NCBI GenBank assembly: GCA_009193035.1
Contig: SWDT01000029.1
Location: forward strand, 337,947-401,946
From: Halicephalobus mephisto
Taxonomy: Eukaryota; Nematoda; Chromadorea; Rhabditida; Panagrolaimidae
Length of the DNA stretch: 64,000 bases
Direction of reading: 5' to 3'
The translations under genes and the position numbers were made by a program. Below the pieces are notes generated by a model that had not been told where the DNA came from, did not search any database, and saw only the letters and a list, made by a program, of their open reading frames with translations. This document shows positions 38,273 through 48,754 of this stretch, piece by piece. Every line of letters starts with the position of its first letter. The first letter of the stretch is position 1.

Positions 38273-40148
38273 TTGGACAAACTTTATTACAGGAAAAATT
38301 TTTTCATATCATGTTACTGTTTTCCTATTATTTTGCACTTCATAAATATTTTTAATTTTATCTAATTATTACTACTTTTAGAGACACAAATAAATGAAAA
38401 TAATTTGATTAAGCTCGGAAAATTATGTGGTTTTTATTACCATAAATATAAATATGGTTATGAAAGAAAAATTTAAAAGTTTTAGCTTAAATCATTTTAA
38501 CATTTTTTAAAGTAATTAGTAATAGTTAAAAATGAGACCATTTTTATCTAGTTAGTTGTGCACACTTATATCCTGAAGGGAACAATAGCTCAGCACTGTG
38601 ACCTCTGGTGATAGACAATGTATCTTCAAAGAGTAGTTTTAGAAAAAAATTGATTTCTCGTGAAAAAAAATTTTGAATTCTCTTATCACTAAGTCACAAC
38701 CGTATCTGATAAATGATACTGGGAATCGGAAAAATTCAATCAGAAAGTATCTCTAAAATCCCAAAGTTGTTCATGAATTTTCCTGATTATGATTGTAGAA
38801 CTCAATTTGAGCATCATTAGAATCTCTAAAAATAGCTCTTTAAGCATAGACGTAATCTACTTTACTTATTTTTAGAGAGATTTTAATATTCTGCTTGCCA
38901 ATTTTAATCATTTTTTTTGGTAAAATCGATAAATTTCAAATTAGAAGGTATTTGAACCGTTTTTATGAGAGAATTGAACACGGTAATATTCATCTTTAAA
39001 AAAACTTGAAGGACAATTATCTTGATAAATTTTCGTTGTTTTATAGAAATTCTAATTAATACTATCCTGGATGAAGGATTTTTTATCATATGAAAAAAAT
39101 AATTAAAAATAAAAAAAAAAACAAAATACTTTGGAAAATCAGGTTAATTTTAAGGTACTGTAGATTAACTTTCTTACGAATGGTTTTCCGATGGAAACTG
39201 AATCCCACTATTATTTTCTATGAATCTTTAAAAACATAGGTTACGGTATCTGTGTACTTCAAACGATAATATAGCACAAATTGCAAAAAGTAAAATTTAT
39301 AAAAAATTTTCTGTAAAATTATAAAAATTCATTTTCCATTGAAAGATTCCAATATTATTTGTTACATTATTTTTGGATTTTTTTAATCGAATTATTCGAT
39401 TTTGTTGAATCTTTTTGATTGATTACATTTCTAAATGAAGTCTTTTTCAAAAAAGACAGCAATGATCTAAGTTGTCGCTATTTGACGAATCGGAACTGTT
39501 TTAGGTGTTTTGACAAAACACGAGAAAAACAATGAAAGCGCAGTTGAATCTTGTATCATATCATTAAGATCAATGAAGACTTTTATCACCTGTATTTTTT
39601 AAAATATTTGGTGCATACAATACTACTTTACAATGGACTTTGGTTACAGTAAATATAATCCCAATGGCTGTAAGAAATGAAAAATACAATAGATATAACG
39701 ATATTTTTAGAAATACTACAGAAGTATAACGTTGGTAGAACTTTTTCAACCATAAAATATGGTTGATCTCATATAGGATATCAGAAATCTGTCACTAGAT
39801 AAGGAACTGTGTTCATTGTAATTAATTTTCATTCTTCTATAGCTTAATCATCGAATTATTAATATATAAGACTAGATTATCCCACAACCCATACCGCACC
39901 GTAAATTGTTACTGTTATTACTATTATAGTATAGGAAGAGTAATTACCGTTGGAAAAATTATCCTTATAAGCATCATTAATTCAGATTTAGTTATCAAAT
40001 AATAAGACAATAAGAGATGAAACTCAAAGTGCGTTGTTCAGGTTTAATTCAATGAATACAGCTCATATTGATTGTAAAATAAAGGCATTTTTCTGAAAAT
40101 AAATTACAGAATTTCGAAAAACCTACTTCGAGATTTGTGATAAACAGG
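38273..40148. other. intergenic, runs into the first tandem unit
   Basis: No gene seen. From about 39.8 kb the sequence begins to resemble the 5' flank of the downstream tandem units, but the left boundary of the first unit cannot be placed by eye. Confidence 0.4.
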
Positions 40149-40535
40149 ATGAAATAATTACGTTGTTTTTATTTTTATATTTGATTAGTAAGGAAGGTTT
40201 TGGAGGTATTGAAGAGAATAATATTTTTAAAACTGATAATCATGATAATCGAAACCCATAAGGATAGCAATCATTACCACGGATATGATGGCTATCATCA
40301 TGAATATAAGTGTTCATATCATTTAAACATTCCAAAGATTAATTTCAGGAATTATAGGATGGGGATCATTCGAGTTCAAACAACTCCAGAAGTAGTGGTT
40401 GTCGTAGTGATATAGGTTTATTGTTCCCTTTTAATCTTGGAAATCTTTTCGATTATGGGAATTATGGAAACTATTACTACCCATATGGAAGTTATGGTTA
40501 TGACACGAAATAATACTTGTCATACTATGGAGAAC
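40149..40535 (+). pseudogene. Gly/His-rich gene, decayed copy (tandem unit 1)
   Basis: The signal-peptide exon is recognisable base by base (ATG at 40149), but codon 3 is TAA. Intron 1 is conserved (GTAAGGAAG..GGAGGTATTGAAGAGAATAA), followed by frames reading HHEYKC-like and NYGNYYYPYGSYGYDTK-like text broken by shifts. The final stretch ends TATGACACGAAATAA, equivalent to the Gly-Lys end of the intact copy. Clearly homologous to 46100-46747 and no longer coding as a whole. Confidence 0.7.
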
Positions 40536-40769
40536 ATAATTCTTTTCAACTTAACGAAATCATCTAATGTACATAAACTTGTTGACTTAGGAAAATTACC
40601 TTACAAAGGTTTATTTTCGTGTAGAAAAAAGTTGTACATGTTTTCGAAAGTTAAGGATCATTTATAAATAATATCATAGAAAGAAAATTTGATGTAGTGT
40701 TATGTACTTTTATATGAACTAATAATTCTAAATTTTCTTGAAAATAAAAATAATTAGTTGATTCCAAAT

Positions 40770-40980
40770 ATAGAGACCATCATCGTAAATCAGAAAGCCG
40801 TCAGTACGGCGGTTTGGGAGGTCTTCATTACAGCAACTACCACCTAAGATACAACCGTAGTGACAGTATCCCAGTTTCTGTTGTCAAAGATTCCCAATGT
40901 ACACTGATTACAGATGTTAATTATTACTGTTATTGCATTCGAAGTCTATTGTATTGTATTGTATTAGGACTTTAACAACA
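40770..40980 (+). pseudogene. decayed His/Tyr-rich gene (cassette member ii, unit 1)
   Basis: After an ATATAG acceptor-like site the frame starting RDHHRKSESRQYGGLGG stays open for ~68 codons, but it leaves the family reading frame midway. The family-like text (QYPSFCCQRFPMYTDYRC) lies in another frame and hits TAA. The first exon is not found. The best-preserved of the four relics. Confidence 0.5.
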
Positions 40981-41124
40981 GATTTCTCGAGCTATAACCG
41001 GTTAAGGAGAAAAGGTTGGTCTATCACTTGACGTCAAGGTTTCACTTTTGCTGAGACACGAGTCTCTCTTAATAACTTATTTAATTACCGTTTTATCAAT
41101 TGGGCATTATTGTCTCTAACAAAA

Positions 41125-41470
41125 ATGACAAGATTGATTATTGTCTTCCTTGTTTTGATATTCCTCTTCGACATTGGTAGGCTTAAATTTTGAATAATCT
41201 CTACTTCGGAAAGTTGTTAACACATCTCAAAGATCAAATCCTTCGATATAGCAGTTCTTTTAATTTTCCATTTTTTAACTTTTCTTAATTTTTCGAGATT
41301 TTTTAAATGAAATTTATCTTCTAGCTTCACCTCGAGGTCTCGGTGCTCTTCGTTTGATCATGCAAGCACCTAAACTCTTCGGTCGGGGCTTCGGAGGCAA
41401 TGGATACGGCAATTCTTACAGAGGTTACAATCCTTACTCATATGGAGGATACAATTACTATGGAAGATGA
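41125..41470 (+). CDS. small secreted Gly/Tyr-rich peptide (tandem unit 1)
   Basis: Exons 41125-41176 (52 nt) and 41325-41470 give 65 aa. Exon 1 is the signal peptide MTRLIIVFLVLIFLFDI, followed by Ala-Ser at the phase-1 junction (GTAGG donor, TTCTAG acceptor). The mature peptide begins PRGLGALRL, carries a central RGFGGNGYGN, and ends GYNPYSYGGYNYYGR. It aligns with the 34387 gene in the signal exon and the NPYSYGG tail, but the middle is replaced by a hydrophobic, less basic segment (LIMQAPKLFGRGF). No cysteines. The terminal Gly-Arg is amidation-like. It lies downstream of two decayed cassette members and is the only intact gene in this unit. Confidence 0.75.
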
Positions 41471-42870
41471 TATCTCTGCTTCAACTTTTCCCCATAAATG
41501 TCAGACATAATAATTCAATGTCCATCGTTTATTTTCAATGTTGAATTTAAAAGATTTTTAAAGATTTAAATTTTTAAAATTTAAATGCGTAATTTGAATC
41601 AAATGAAGATGTTCTGATGTAAAGGCGATTAAAGGAGAATTAACCTTTCGAGGATTATTCCTGATCCTTTTGAATTTCAGAATACTTTCAAAGATTAAGA
41701 TTTCTGCGTTCAACATAACTGTTGTAAGATTCAGACTTTTAGCTTTACTTCGGTAATGGACGTTCCAATCTCTTAATTATACGATAATGACTAACTCTGT
41801 TGACAAAAAACATCTTGGTAATTATCTCGTCATACAAAAATATTATTAAATTGTATCTTAAGTAGTTTAATCTGAATGTTGACAAGTGCATCTCTTCTGA
41901 AACTTGTTTCTAACCTATTTTAACTAATGAGGTCACTACGTGGGAGAGAGATTGGGAAGACATCACACTTGATGACAACATTAGTTTGTTTCAAATATGT
42001 GAAGAACTTCTGAGAACAGTGCCATCATGGAAAACAAAAGTGCTTTTCATAAAATGGTTTTAACATGCATTTTTAGAACTTTCTAGTTAAGACTAAAAAT
42101 TGAACTTTGAGGCTGTATGAGTCTCGAAATTATTAATTATCTAACAGGTTCTAAAATTCGCAACTGAGGGGTATATTGAAAACAAGTTTGCACGTGATAT
42201 GAGTTGCTTTAAATTCACTTATGGCATTGATGTTTAAACATTTTCATATCGAATTTCCAGGGACTTTATGGCAAGAGTTGGTCCTCATATCTAGATGAAA
42301 TAGTTTTTACGTAAATTTCCATTCATGTTTGGAAACAAGAGAATTCAACATAATTGCAATAGAAGCGATTTTTTCTGTGATAAAAAACCTCTTTAATCAG
42401 CATGAAAAATGTAATTTCTTCATCTATTGGTAATTCTAGATAGTCAATATTTCCTCTTCACAGTAGGAAATACAAGGAAAGAAATAATTCTGATTGAGAG
42501 TTGATGACTAATTTTTCGATATATGCATCGATTATGTGATATCTTAAGGTTTTAAGCACGTCACTGAAGATGTTAAACTTCATCATCCATTATTATGCTC
42601 ATCTTGCCTTCTTTCTTCTATGCTTCAATCATCGCGTACTGGTATTGAAAATCAACTATTTATCGAACTCTAACTGCCATACAAATAGTTGTTATTACTG
42701 GAGAGGTGGAATAATTGCCATTGAAGTAAATTTTTCTCATATGCATCATTAGGTTAAACATATTTGCCTGAGAAATCAGATAATTTGAAATTGAATGATT
42801 TAATTTTATCGTTTCTAATGTAATTCAATAAAGCTAATAGTATAAAGTAAGAGTATTTTTTCGAATAAAA
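41471..42870. other. spacer of tandem unit 1
   Basis: Non-coding but clearly homologous to 44.5-45.9 kb and 47.9-49.3 kb: shared text includes GTAATGGACGTTCCAATCTC, AACTAATGAGGTCAC and CATATGCATCATT near the end (42738). It marks a ~3.2 kb tandem duplication period. Confidence 0.7.
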
Positions 42871-42872
42871 AT

Positions 42873-43310
42873 CTGAAGTTAATTACATTCTTTACTTTTA
42901 TGTTTGATTGATAAGGATTACTTTAAAAACTTTAAAGAGAGTGGTACTTTAAGAATCGTTGATCATCATTATGAAAGAAGTGGTCATTATAATAGCAAAA
43001 GTTTATGTATTTTTAAATATCCTAAAGATTAACACTAAGACATTGTCAGTGACGAATCATTTATTCTTCAAAGTACGGACTTAACCTCTGAAAGCAGTAG
43101 CTGTAGTGGACTCAATTTGTTGTTTCTTCTTGGTCTCGAAGGTTATAGTGATTATGAAAGCTACTCTAATTCTTATAAAACTAGTTACTGCTATTAAGAT
43201 CATTAAGCGGTCTTCAACTATTGCTGTAGAACTAATACTACGTATTATCAGTACTGTCAAAGAAACTAGAGCACATAGCAATATCCTTCATATCGTGGAA
43301 AAATAATTGT
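42873..43310 (+). pseudogene. Gly/His-rich gene, decayed copy (tandem unit 2)
   Basis: The start codon is lost (CTG at 42873) and the exon 1 donor GTAAGG is changed to ATAAGG. Intron 2 and the start of exon 3 are still alignable (TTTTTAAATATCCTAAAGATT). The Gly/Tyr/Cys end reads SYSNSYKTSYCY before a TAA, with further stops. The C-terminal Arg-Gly-Lys equivalent is still visible. Three independent lesions make this a dead copy of the 46100 gene. Confidence 0.7.
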
Positions 43311-43539
43311 TTTCAATTTGGCGAATTCATGTCACATTTGTAAACTTGTTGATCTTGAGCATGACTTTGACAAATTCGATTTTTGATACAAAACTGATTA
43401 TTGGTTGGATCTGAAAACTCAGAATCGTTATTTTAAATAATAACAATAAAAAGAAATATAGTTGTTAAAGTGTTATTCATGTTTTTGTTTAACATTAAGC
43501 TATAAATTAAGATATTTGAAGAGTAAAAATCAATTGATT

Positions 43540-43790
43540 AGAAATACAGAGACCATTATTGTGAATGAAAAGATCACAACTCTAATAGTGTAAATATTGA
43601 AATAATAATAAAAGTTGGGGAAGTTGTTATACTACTATTGGTACTATTACTATAATAACTGCGAAGAGCGCTACTATAGGCTTATAGAGTAATCAGACAG
43701 TTTACCTACTGTTACTGAAAGTATCACAGTGATTGCAGTTCCTTAGATTTCTTTATCATAGTCTTATGATGTGCACCAACTACGCATACT
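43540..43790 (+). pseudogene. decayed His/Tyr-rich gene (cassette member ii, unit 2)
   Basis: Begins ATACAG/AGACCATTATTG and keeps the phrase AAAAGTTGGGGAAGTTGTTA plus ACTACTATTGGTACTATTAC, shared with the inverted relic at 34560-34860 including its frame breaks. The gene was therefore already broken before those two copies separated. No signal exon is seen. Confidence 0.5.
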
Positions 43791-43991
43791 GGCCGACAGA
43801 AATTGTGACTAATACTGTATCCTATCTATGGTGCTCCACTGATAATCGTCAAAAATCAGTTTCTTAAAATAGAAGCAGTTAATAAAAACAAGATAGTCAG
43901 TTGATTTATGCAATTCATTTTTGATCGGAAAAGTCACTATTCGAACGTCACTTGATTCGGTAGTTATTATTTTGTATTTTTGTTGACTAAG

Positions 43992-44374
43992 ATGGTCAGA
44001 TTGATTATTATTCTTGTTATCCTACTATTGCTCTTTGACATTGGTAAATTAGACTTTTGAATATTTATGAGGTTTAAGTTTGTTGATAACAGAAAAAAGT
44101 CAGATATCTAGTGGTTACATTTTTTAATTTTTTTTGGAATTACATAATTTTTGAAGGTTTTAAAATAGAATGATTTCTTTCAGCTTCATCTAGACGAGGA
44201 TGGGGTCGTGGTATTAGTCGATTTAGCAGAGGACGCTCCCGTGGTTGGGGCCGAAGAAGCTGGAGTCGAGGAGGTTGGAGCCGCAGAAGTTGGAGCCGAG
44301 GAGGCTGGAGTCGAGGAAGTTGGAGTCGAAGAGGTTGGGGTCATAGAGGTTGGGGTCATCGAGGTTTTGGGTAA
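43992..44374 (+). CDS. secreted Trp/Arg pentapeptide-repeat peptide (tandem unit 2)
   Basis: Exons 43992-44043 and 44184-44374 give 80 aa. Exon 1 is a signal peptide (MVRLIIILVILLLLFDI), and the junction is phase 1. In the mature part Trp recurs exactly every five residues, at 39, 44, 49, 54, 59, 64, 69 and 74, with Phe79 continuing the register. The pentad is W-[S/G]-[R/H]-[R/G]-[S/G]. There are about 18 Arg and no Asp or Glu after the signal, so the product is strongly cationic and amphipathic in composition, a profile typical of membrane-active antimicrobial peptides. It ends in GFG then TAA. Beyond that TAA the same frame stays open to 44479 and matches the Tyr/Gly tail of the paralogues, ending in Gly-Lys, so a sense codon has probably become a stop. 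Either truncation or readthrough is possible. Confidence 0.75.
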
Positions 44375-44479
44375 GGATATGGCAATCTTTCCAAAGACTA
44401 TAATCCATTTTACAGTGGTTTCAGTCCTTTTCACAGTATTTTCAGTCCTTTCTCATATGGAAGTTTTTATGGGAAATGA
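44375..44479 (+). other. conserved open tail after the in-frame TAA
   Basis: 34 sense codons then TGA, in frame with the pentapeptide-repeat gene. It begins GYGN like the tail of the 34387 gene and ends FSYGSFYGK. A PF.S-type repeat (FSPFHSIFSPF) is inserted. Survival of the frame suggests recent conversion of the sense codon to TAA, or translational readthrough. Confidence 0.5.
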
Positions 44480-45988
44480 TACCTGTACTTCAACCTTTGT
44501 TCCTCACTTATTACACACATAATCTTCAGCCACCTCAAGTGGTTTTTCAACATGACATCACAAAAGTATCTTTTTTTAAATCAGTTTTTTTGGTTTAAAT
44601 TTTCTAAATTGAAACGCATAATTTCAAATAAATAAAGGTATTTTGAAATTAAAAAGGTCAAACAAGAATTGTACTCTTAAGAATTATTCCTGATCCTTTT
44701 GAATTTCAGGATACTTTCAAAGATTCAGATTTCTGCGTTCAACATAACTGTTGTAAGATTCAGAGTTTTAGTTTTATTTCGGTAATGGACGTTCCAATCT
44801 CTTAATTATACAATGACTAACTTTGGAGAAAAAACACTAATGACTATCTTGTACAAAAATTCTATGAAAGTGATTTTAAGTAGTTTAGTCTAAGTATTAA
44901 CAAATGAATATTCTCTGAAACATGTTTTTGTCTTTAACTAATGAGGTCACAATGTGAGAAAGAGATTAGGAAAGAATCGCACTTGTTGACTATATTAGTT
45001 TATTTGAAATTTGTGAAAACAAATTCTGAGAACAGTACTACTATTCAAAACAAAGTATTTTTCGCATAATTGTGCAAGAATTATCTTCATATACAACCTG
45101 GAAATCTTCTAGTGGAGACTCAAAGGATCAATTGTAGATTAACCCAATTCTGCTTAAATATCCGAAAGATTCTAAAATTGTAAATGAAAAATACACCGAA
45201 AATTAATTATTCGTTGTAAAATTGCATGAAATTTACTGTCATTGCCTTGTAGGAATTTTCCCATGGGATCGGAAGGGATATTCATAATACACTAATTTAT
45301 ATTGTTCTTCATTTTTATTGCGGACTTTGATAAGGATTATGGATTACTTCACAATTTGACCAATAGAATAATTTTCGACAACAGCTTTATCTTGCAAAAA
45401 ATGCATTTTTAACAGTAGTGAAAAATAACAGGATGATCTTAAGCACAAAACTATGGAATTTTCTTAACTGTAAGATTGGTTTTGGTGCGAAACTTTATTT
45501 TCACAAATGAGCACAAGAATTAATCATAATCGCGGCAAGAGGGATTTCTATCATGATAATAGACCTCTTTGATAAGTATAGAGTTGTAAGTTCTTACTTT
45601 ATTGACAATTCCCGACTACTCTGTTTCCTTCTTCGTAATAGTGAATACAAAGGGAAGAAATGATTTTGATCGAAAATTGGTGACTGAACTTTTGAGATCT
45701 CCGTCGATTATGTAGTACCTTAAGGTTATATATGTGCCACTAAATACGCTAGATCTTGTCATTTAAGACCTTGTTCATACAATCTTTTTCTTGTTATAAT
45801 TTAATCTAATACTGTTGATATGGAAAATCAAATTTTTCAACCAATCTCATCTGCATCACAGATTATCATTACTATTGATGTACAAGCAAACAATTGTCAT
45901 TAAGAGAAAATTTTCTTCATATGCATCATTCCTTTAAACCTATTTACTGAACAATTGAGAGAACAAAAGATCAGACCCTTAAATTGCG
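44480..45988. other. spacer of tandem unit 2
   Basis: Homologous to 41.5-42.9 and 47.9-49.3 kb. No gene of its own. CATATGCATCATT at 45918 is 3180 bp after the same mark at 42738. Confidence 0.65.
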
Positions 45989-46016
45989 GCGTTTCTGACG
46001 CAATTCAATCAATAAA
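45989..46016 (+). promoter_or_regulatory. conserved upstream block with bZIP-like TGACGCAA
   Basis: 28 bp block, one base different from the block at 35837-35864, ending 83 bp before the ATG at 46100. A second short match (AAGAGCGTG) follows in both genes. In the decayed unit 2 copy the block is eroded (TCGTTTCTAATGTAATTCAA), consistent with loss of constraint. Confidence 0.5.
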
Positions 46017-46099
46017 TTATGTAGTTACGTCAAGAGCGTGGTTTAGAACGATCTGCAAAATTGGAAAAAAACGTTATTTCAAAGTTGCAAATAAACGAG

Positions 46100-46747
46100 A
46101 TGAAACTGATTGTTTTATTTCTACTCTTATGTTTAATTGGTAAGAACAGTTTTGGAGATATTGAAGAGAATAATAATTTTAGGATTGGTGATTAGCAGAG
46201 GAGGCCATGGGGGCCACGGTCACGGAGGCCACGATCACGGAGGTCACAGTCACGGAAGTCATGGTCACGGAAGTCATGGTCACGGGGGACATCACCACGG
46301 AGGTGGAGGTGGCCATGACCATGGATGGGGAGGTCATGACCATGGATGGGGAGGTCATCATCACGGATGGGGAGGTCATAGCCACTGGGGTCATGATCAT
46401 GGGGGTAAGAGTTCATATATTCTTAAATATCTTTAAGCTTAACTTCAGGAGGCGGCCACAGTCATCGAGGATGGGGTCATTGGAGTTCACATCACGATCA
46501 CGGAGGTGATGGTGGTGGTAGTAGTTCTTCTTTCTGGTCGAATAGGAACTATGGTGGATACTACGGAAACTATGGAGGCTATGGAGGTTACGGGGGTTAT
46601 GGAAGTTACTCGAATAACTATGGAGCAGGCTATTGCTGTCAAGGCTATTATGCTTTCTCCGACTATCGTTGCAGAACCGATACTACGTATTATTACTACT
46701 GCCAAAGTGGCTATCAGATGCAGCAATTCCCCATGTATTACGGATGA
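46100..46747 (+). CDS. secreted Gly/His-rich protein with Gly/Tyr/Cys tail (tandem unit 3)
   Basis: Exons 46100-46139, 46183-46404 and 46449-46747 give 186 aa, with phase-1 junctions. The ATG at 46100 was chosen because exon 1 then encodes the signal peptide MKLIVLFLLLCLI and splices in frame; a longer unspliced frame from 46137 begins inside the intron. Exon 2 is a His-Gly repeat (GGHDHGGHSHG, then four GWGGH-type units). Exon 3 has the Gly/Tyr run (NYGGYYGNYGGYGGYGGYG) and four cysteines in YCCQGYY, YRCRTD and YYYYCQSGY, and ends MYYG. The inverted paralogue has identical exon 1, intron 1 and exon 2 lengths but Arg-Arg where this copy has Trp-Gly. Likely an extracellular metal-binding, structural or defence protein; function unproven. 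Confidence 0.8.
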
Positions 46748-46908
46748 AAATATCTGTTTTCAACCTAGAGAAGCCATATAAGATGTTTACACATGTTGAC
46801 TTGAGAAAATTGTTTTGAAATTCTGTTTTTAGTATTCAGAAGAGTATTCCCTGCCTTTGAGACTCAGGATTGTTATTTTCAATAATATTAAGGATATGAA
46901 GTTTATTG

Positions 46909-46914
46909 AATAAA
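46909..46914 (+). terminator. candidate poly(A) signal
   Basis: AATAAA 162 bp after the stop of the Gly/His-rich gene. Confidence 0.4.
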
Positions 46915-47019
46915 ATATTGTCGTTCTAACTTTTAAGATTACTTGACAAAGTCTGAATTTAAGAAGAATAAAAATCTTTACTTACTTCTTGGGCATGGAA
47001 ATCACTATAAGTTTTTGAA

Positions 47020-47260
47020 AATCCTCATCTTAGGTCAGGAGTTATCACAACTAATAGCTGTCATAGGAGTTGGAATCATAAAAGTTTAGGAAGTTATTAT
47101 ACAAAAATACTGTAGTTATAATAACTACTACTTGGAATGTCACGTGATTACAGCATCCTAGTTATTGTTGTCAAAGACTTCAATTTGCATTAATTGCAGA
47201 TCGCTGATGAACATAGAGTACTGCTATTACATCACTCATGGCCCACAGTCTCACCGGCAC
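47020..47260 (+). pseudogene. decayed His/Tyr-rich gene (cassette member ii, unit 3)
   Basis: Text equivalent to the relics at 40.77 and 43.55 kb: CHRSWNHKSLGSYY in one frame before a TAG, then HPSYCCQRLQ-like text in another. No first exon. Confidence 0.45.
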
Positions 47261-47398
47261 AATTTTTAAAGTTTCTTCAAATAAGATCAGTTTGACAAAT
47301 CATCTCATGAATGGTAACAATTGTTTTGAATTGAATGCCATTTAATAGATCTTTCAGTACCTTATTGATTCATTTTACTTCAGAATAAAATAGCACAG

Positions 47399-47842
47399 AT
47401 GACTTCTATGTTTGCAATATTGTTGCTTTTCTGTTATATCAGTGAGTGTTTATTCTTTAATTTTTCTGAAAATCTTAATTTCACAAATAGTTGTAATATT
47501 CAAAGTGAAACATATGAAATTTCTTCTCTTACGGTATTTGAGTATTTTTAAATAAGATTAATTCTTCAGTTTCTTGTTGAAGAAACAAAAATAATTTTCC
47601 ACTTCACTTATTTTCTCGTTTGGTAAGCAGAATCTTGTATAGGAATACTGTAGGAAATGGTACGAGCACCACAACTACAACTACAACTTTAGCTACAACT
47701 CCTAACATGGACTTTACTCGAACGGATGATACAGTTACTAAGACTAATAATATGAGCAATTCAACCCTTTTTCATAAATCGTTTCAGACACAACCTTTTG
47801 TCATCCACAAATATTTTCTAAATTTATCAAAAATACTTTTCT
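47399..47842 (+). pseudogene. small secreted peptide gene, decayed copy (tandem unit 3)
   Basis: Exon 1 (47399-47441) still encodes a signal-like MTSMFAILLLFCYI with a good GTGAGT donor, three codons shorter than in paralogues. Neither candidate acceptor (47569 or 47630) gives an open exon 2: each meets a stop within eight codons. Tyr/Asn-rich family text (YEHHNYNYNFSYNS) and a YSNG end lie in different frames. An open Thr-rich frame (47620-47844) is a shadow of this. Confidence 0.6.
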
Positions 47843-47859
47843 AGCATCAAATTTGTCCC

Positions 47860-48750
47860 AAAAATTTGGTACTTTCAATTGAAATATGTAATTTGGAATA
47901 TACAAAAGTATTTTAAAAAGATCAAGCAGGAATTAAAACCTTGACGATTATCTGGATTCTCTTTGACCTTGCTGATATTAGATCGAAATTCTTCGATTTT
48001 ATTTAACTGTTGGAAAATTCAGACTTTTTAGTTTTACTTTAGTAATGAATGTTTCAATCTCTTAATTACATGATAGAGAGAAAGTTCTTCAAGAAAAACA
48101 CTTTAATGATTATCCTGTTGCAAAAATCCAATGAAATTGTATGTTAAATAGCTTAATCTCAAATTCACGAGTGTATTTTCTCTGAAATACTGTTTGTCTA
48201 CTTTAGCTAAGGAAATCACAATGTAAAAAGGGATTAAAAAAATAATACTTGTTGAATACATTTCTTTATTTGAAATTTGTGAATAGGAATTGAGACAATA
48301 GATGCTATTAATAAAAAAAATGTTTTTCACAAGACTTTGCACAAATTCTTTTGATATGAGTTCTCAAAATCCTTTAGTTGACATCATTCGGGAAGGTGTT
48401 TAGTTATCTAATAAATCGTAAAAAGTGATGAATGAATGAAAAAAATTACTTTGTATTTGATGCAAATTGCTGAAGAATATTTTCAGGGATTTTCTTATAG
48501 AATTTGAAGGGATAATTCTCATATACAGATACAGATGGAATCTTTCATTTTTTATGGCAAGTATTATTGTTCTTTGTGATCTTTTTTAAATTAAAAACTA
48601 ATTTTGATAAATTTACATCATAATAAATATATTTCAACATCAGTAGGAAAGAAATAATAACAATTAATGAGATCTTAAATAAATCTTTATTCAACTTCTG
48701 GATTGATTACAGCACGAAATTTGATTTATCTTTGACAATACACAAAAATA
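47860..48750. other. spacer of tandem unit 3
   Basis: Aligns to the spacers of units 1 and 2 (TTTTAGTTTTACTTTAGTAA, TTTCAATCTCTTAATTACAT) but is more diverged. No gene. Confidence 0.6.
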
Positions 48751-48754
48751 GGTG

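Noticed and set aside
44186..44434. Thr/Ser/Ala-Pro-rich frame antisense to the pentapeptide gene, and an acidic Val/Glu/Gly-rich frame on the same strand
   Set aside because: Both are out-of-frame shadows of the 15 bp repeat in exon 2.
46137..46436. 99-codon Gly/His-rich frame starting at 46137 (twin at 35714 minus)
   Set aside because: Its first codons lie in intron 1 and it reads on into intron 2. The spliced model with a signal-peptide exon is better, and the twin gene has the same structure.
47620..47844. Thr-rich 74-codon frame
   Set aside because: It overlaps the decayed small-peptide exon in the wrong frame; family residues appear in the other frames.
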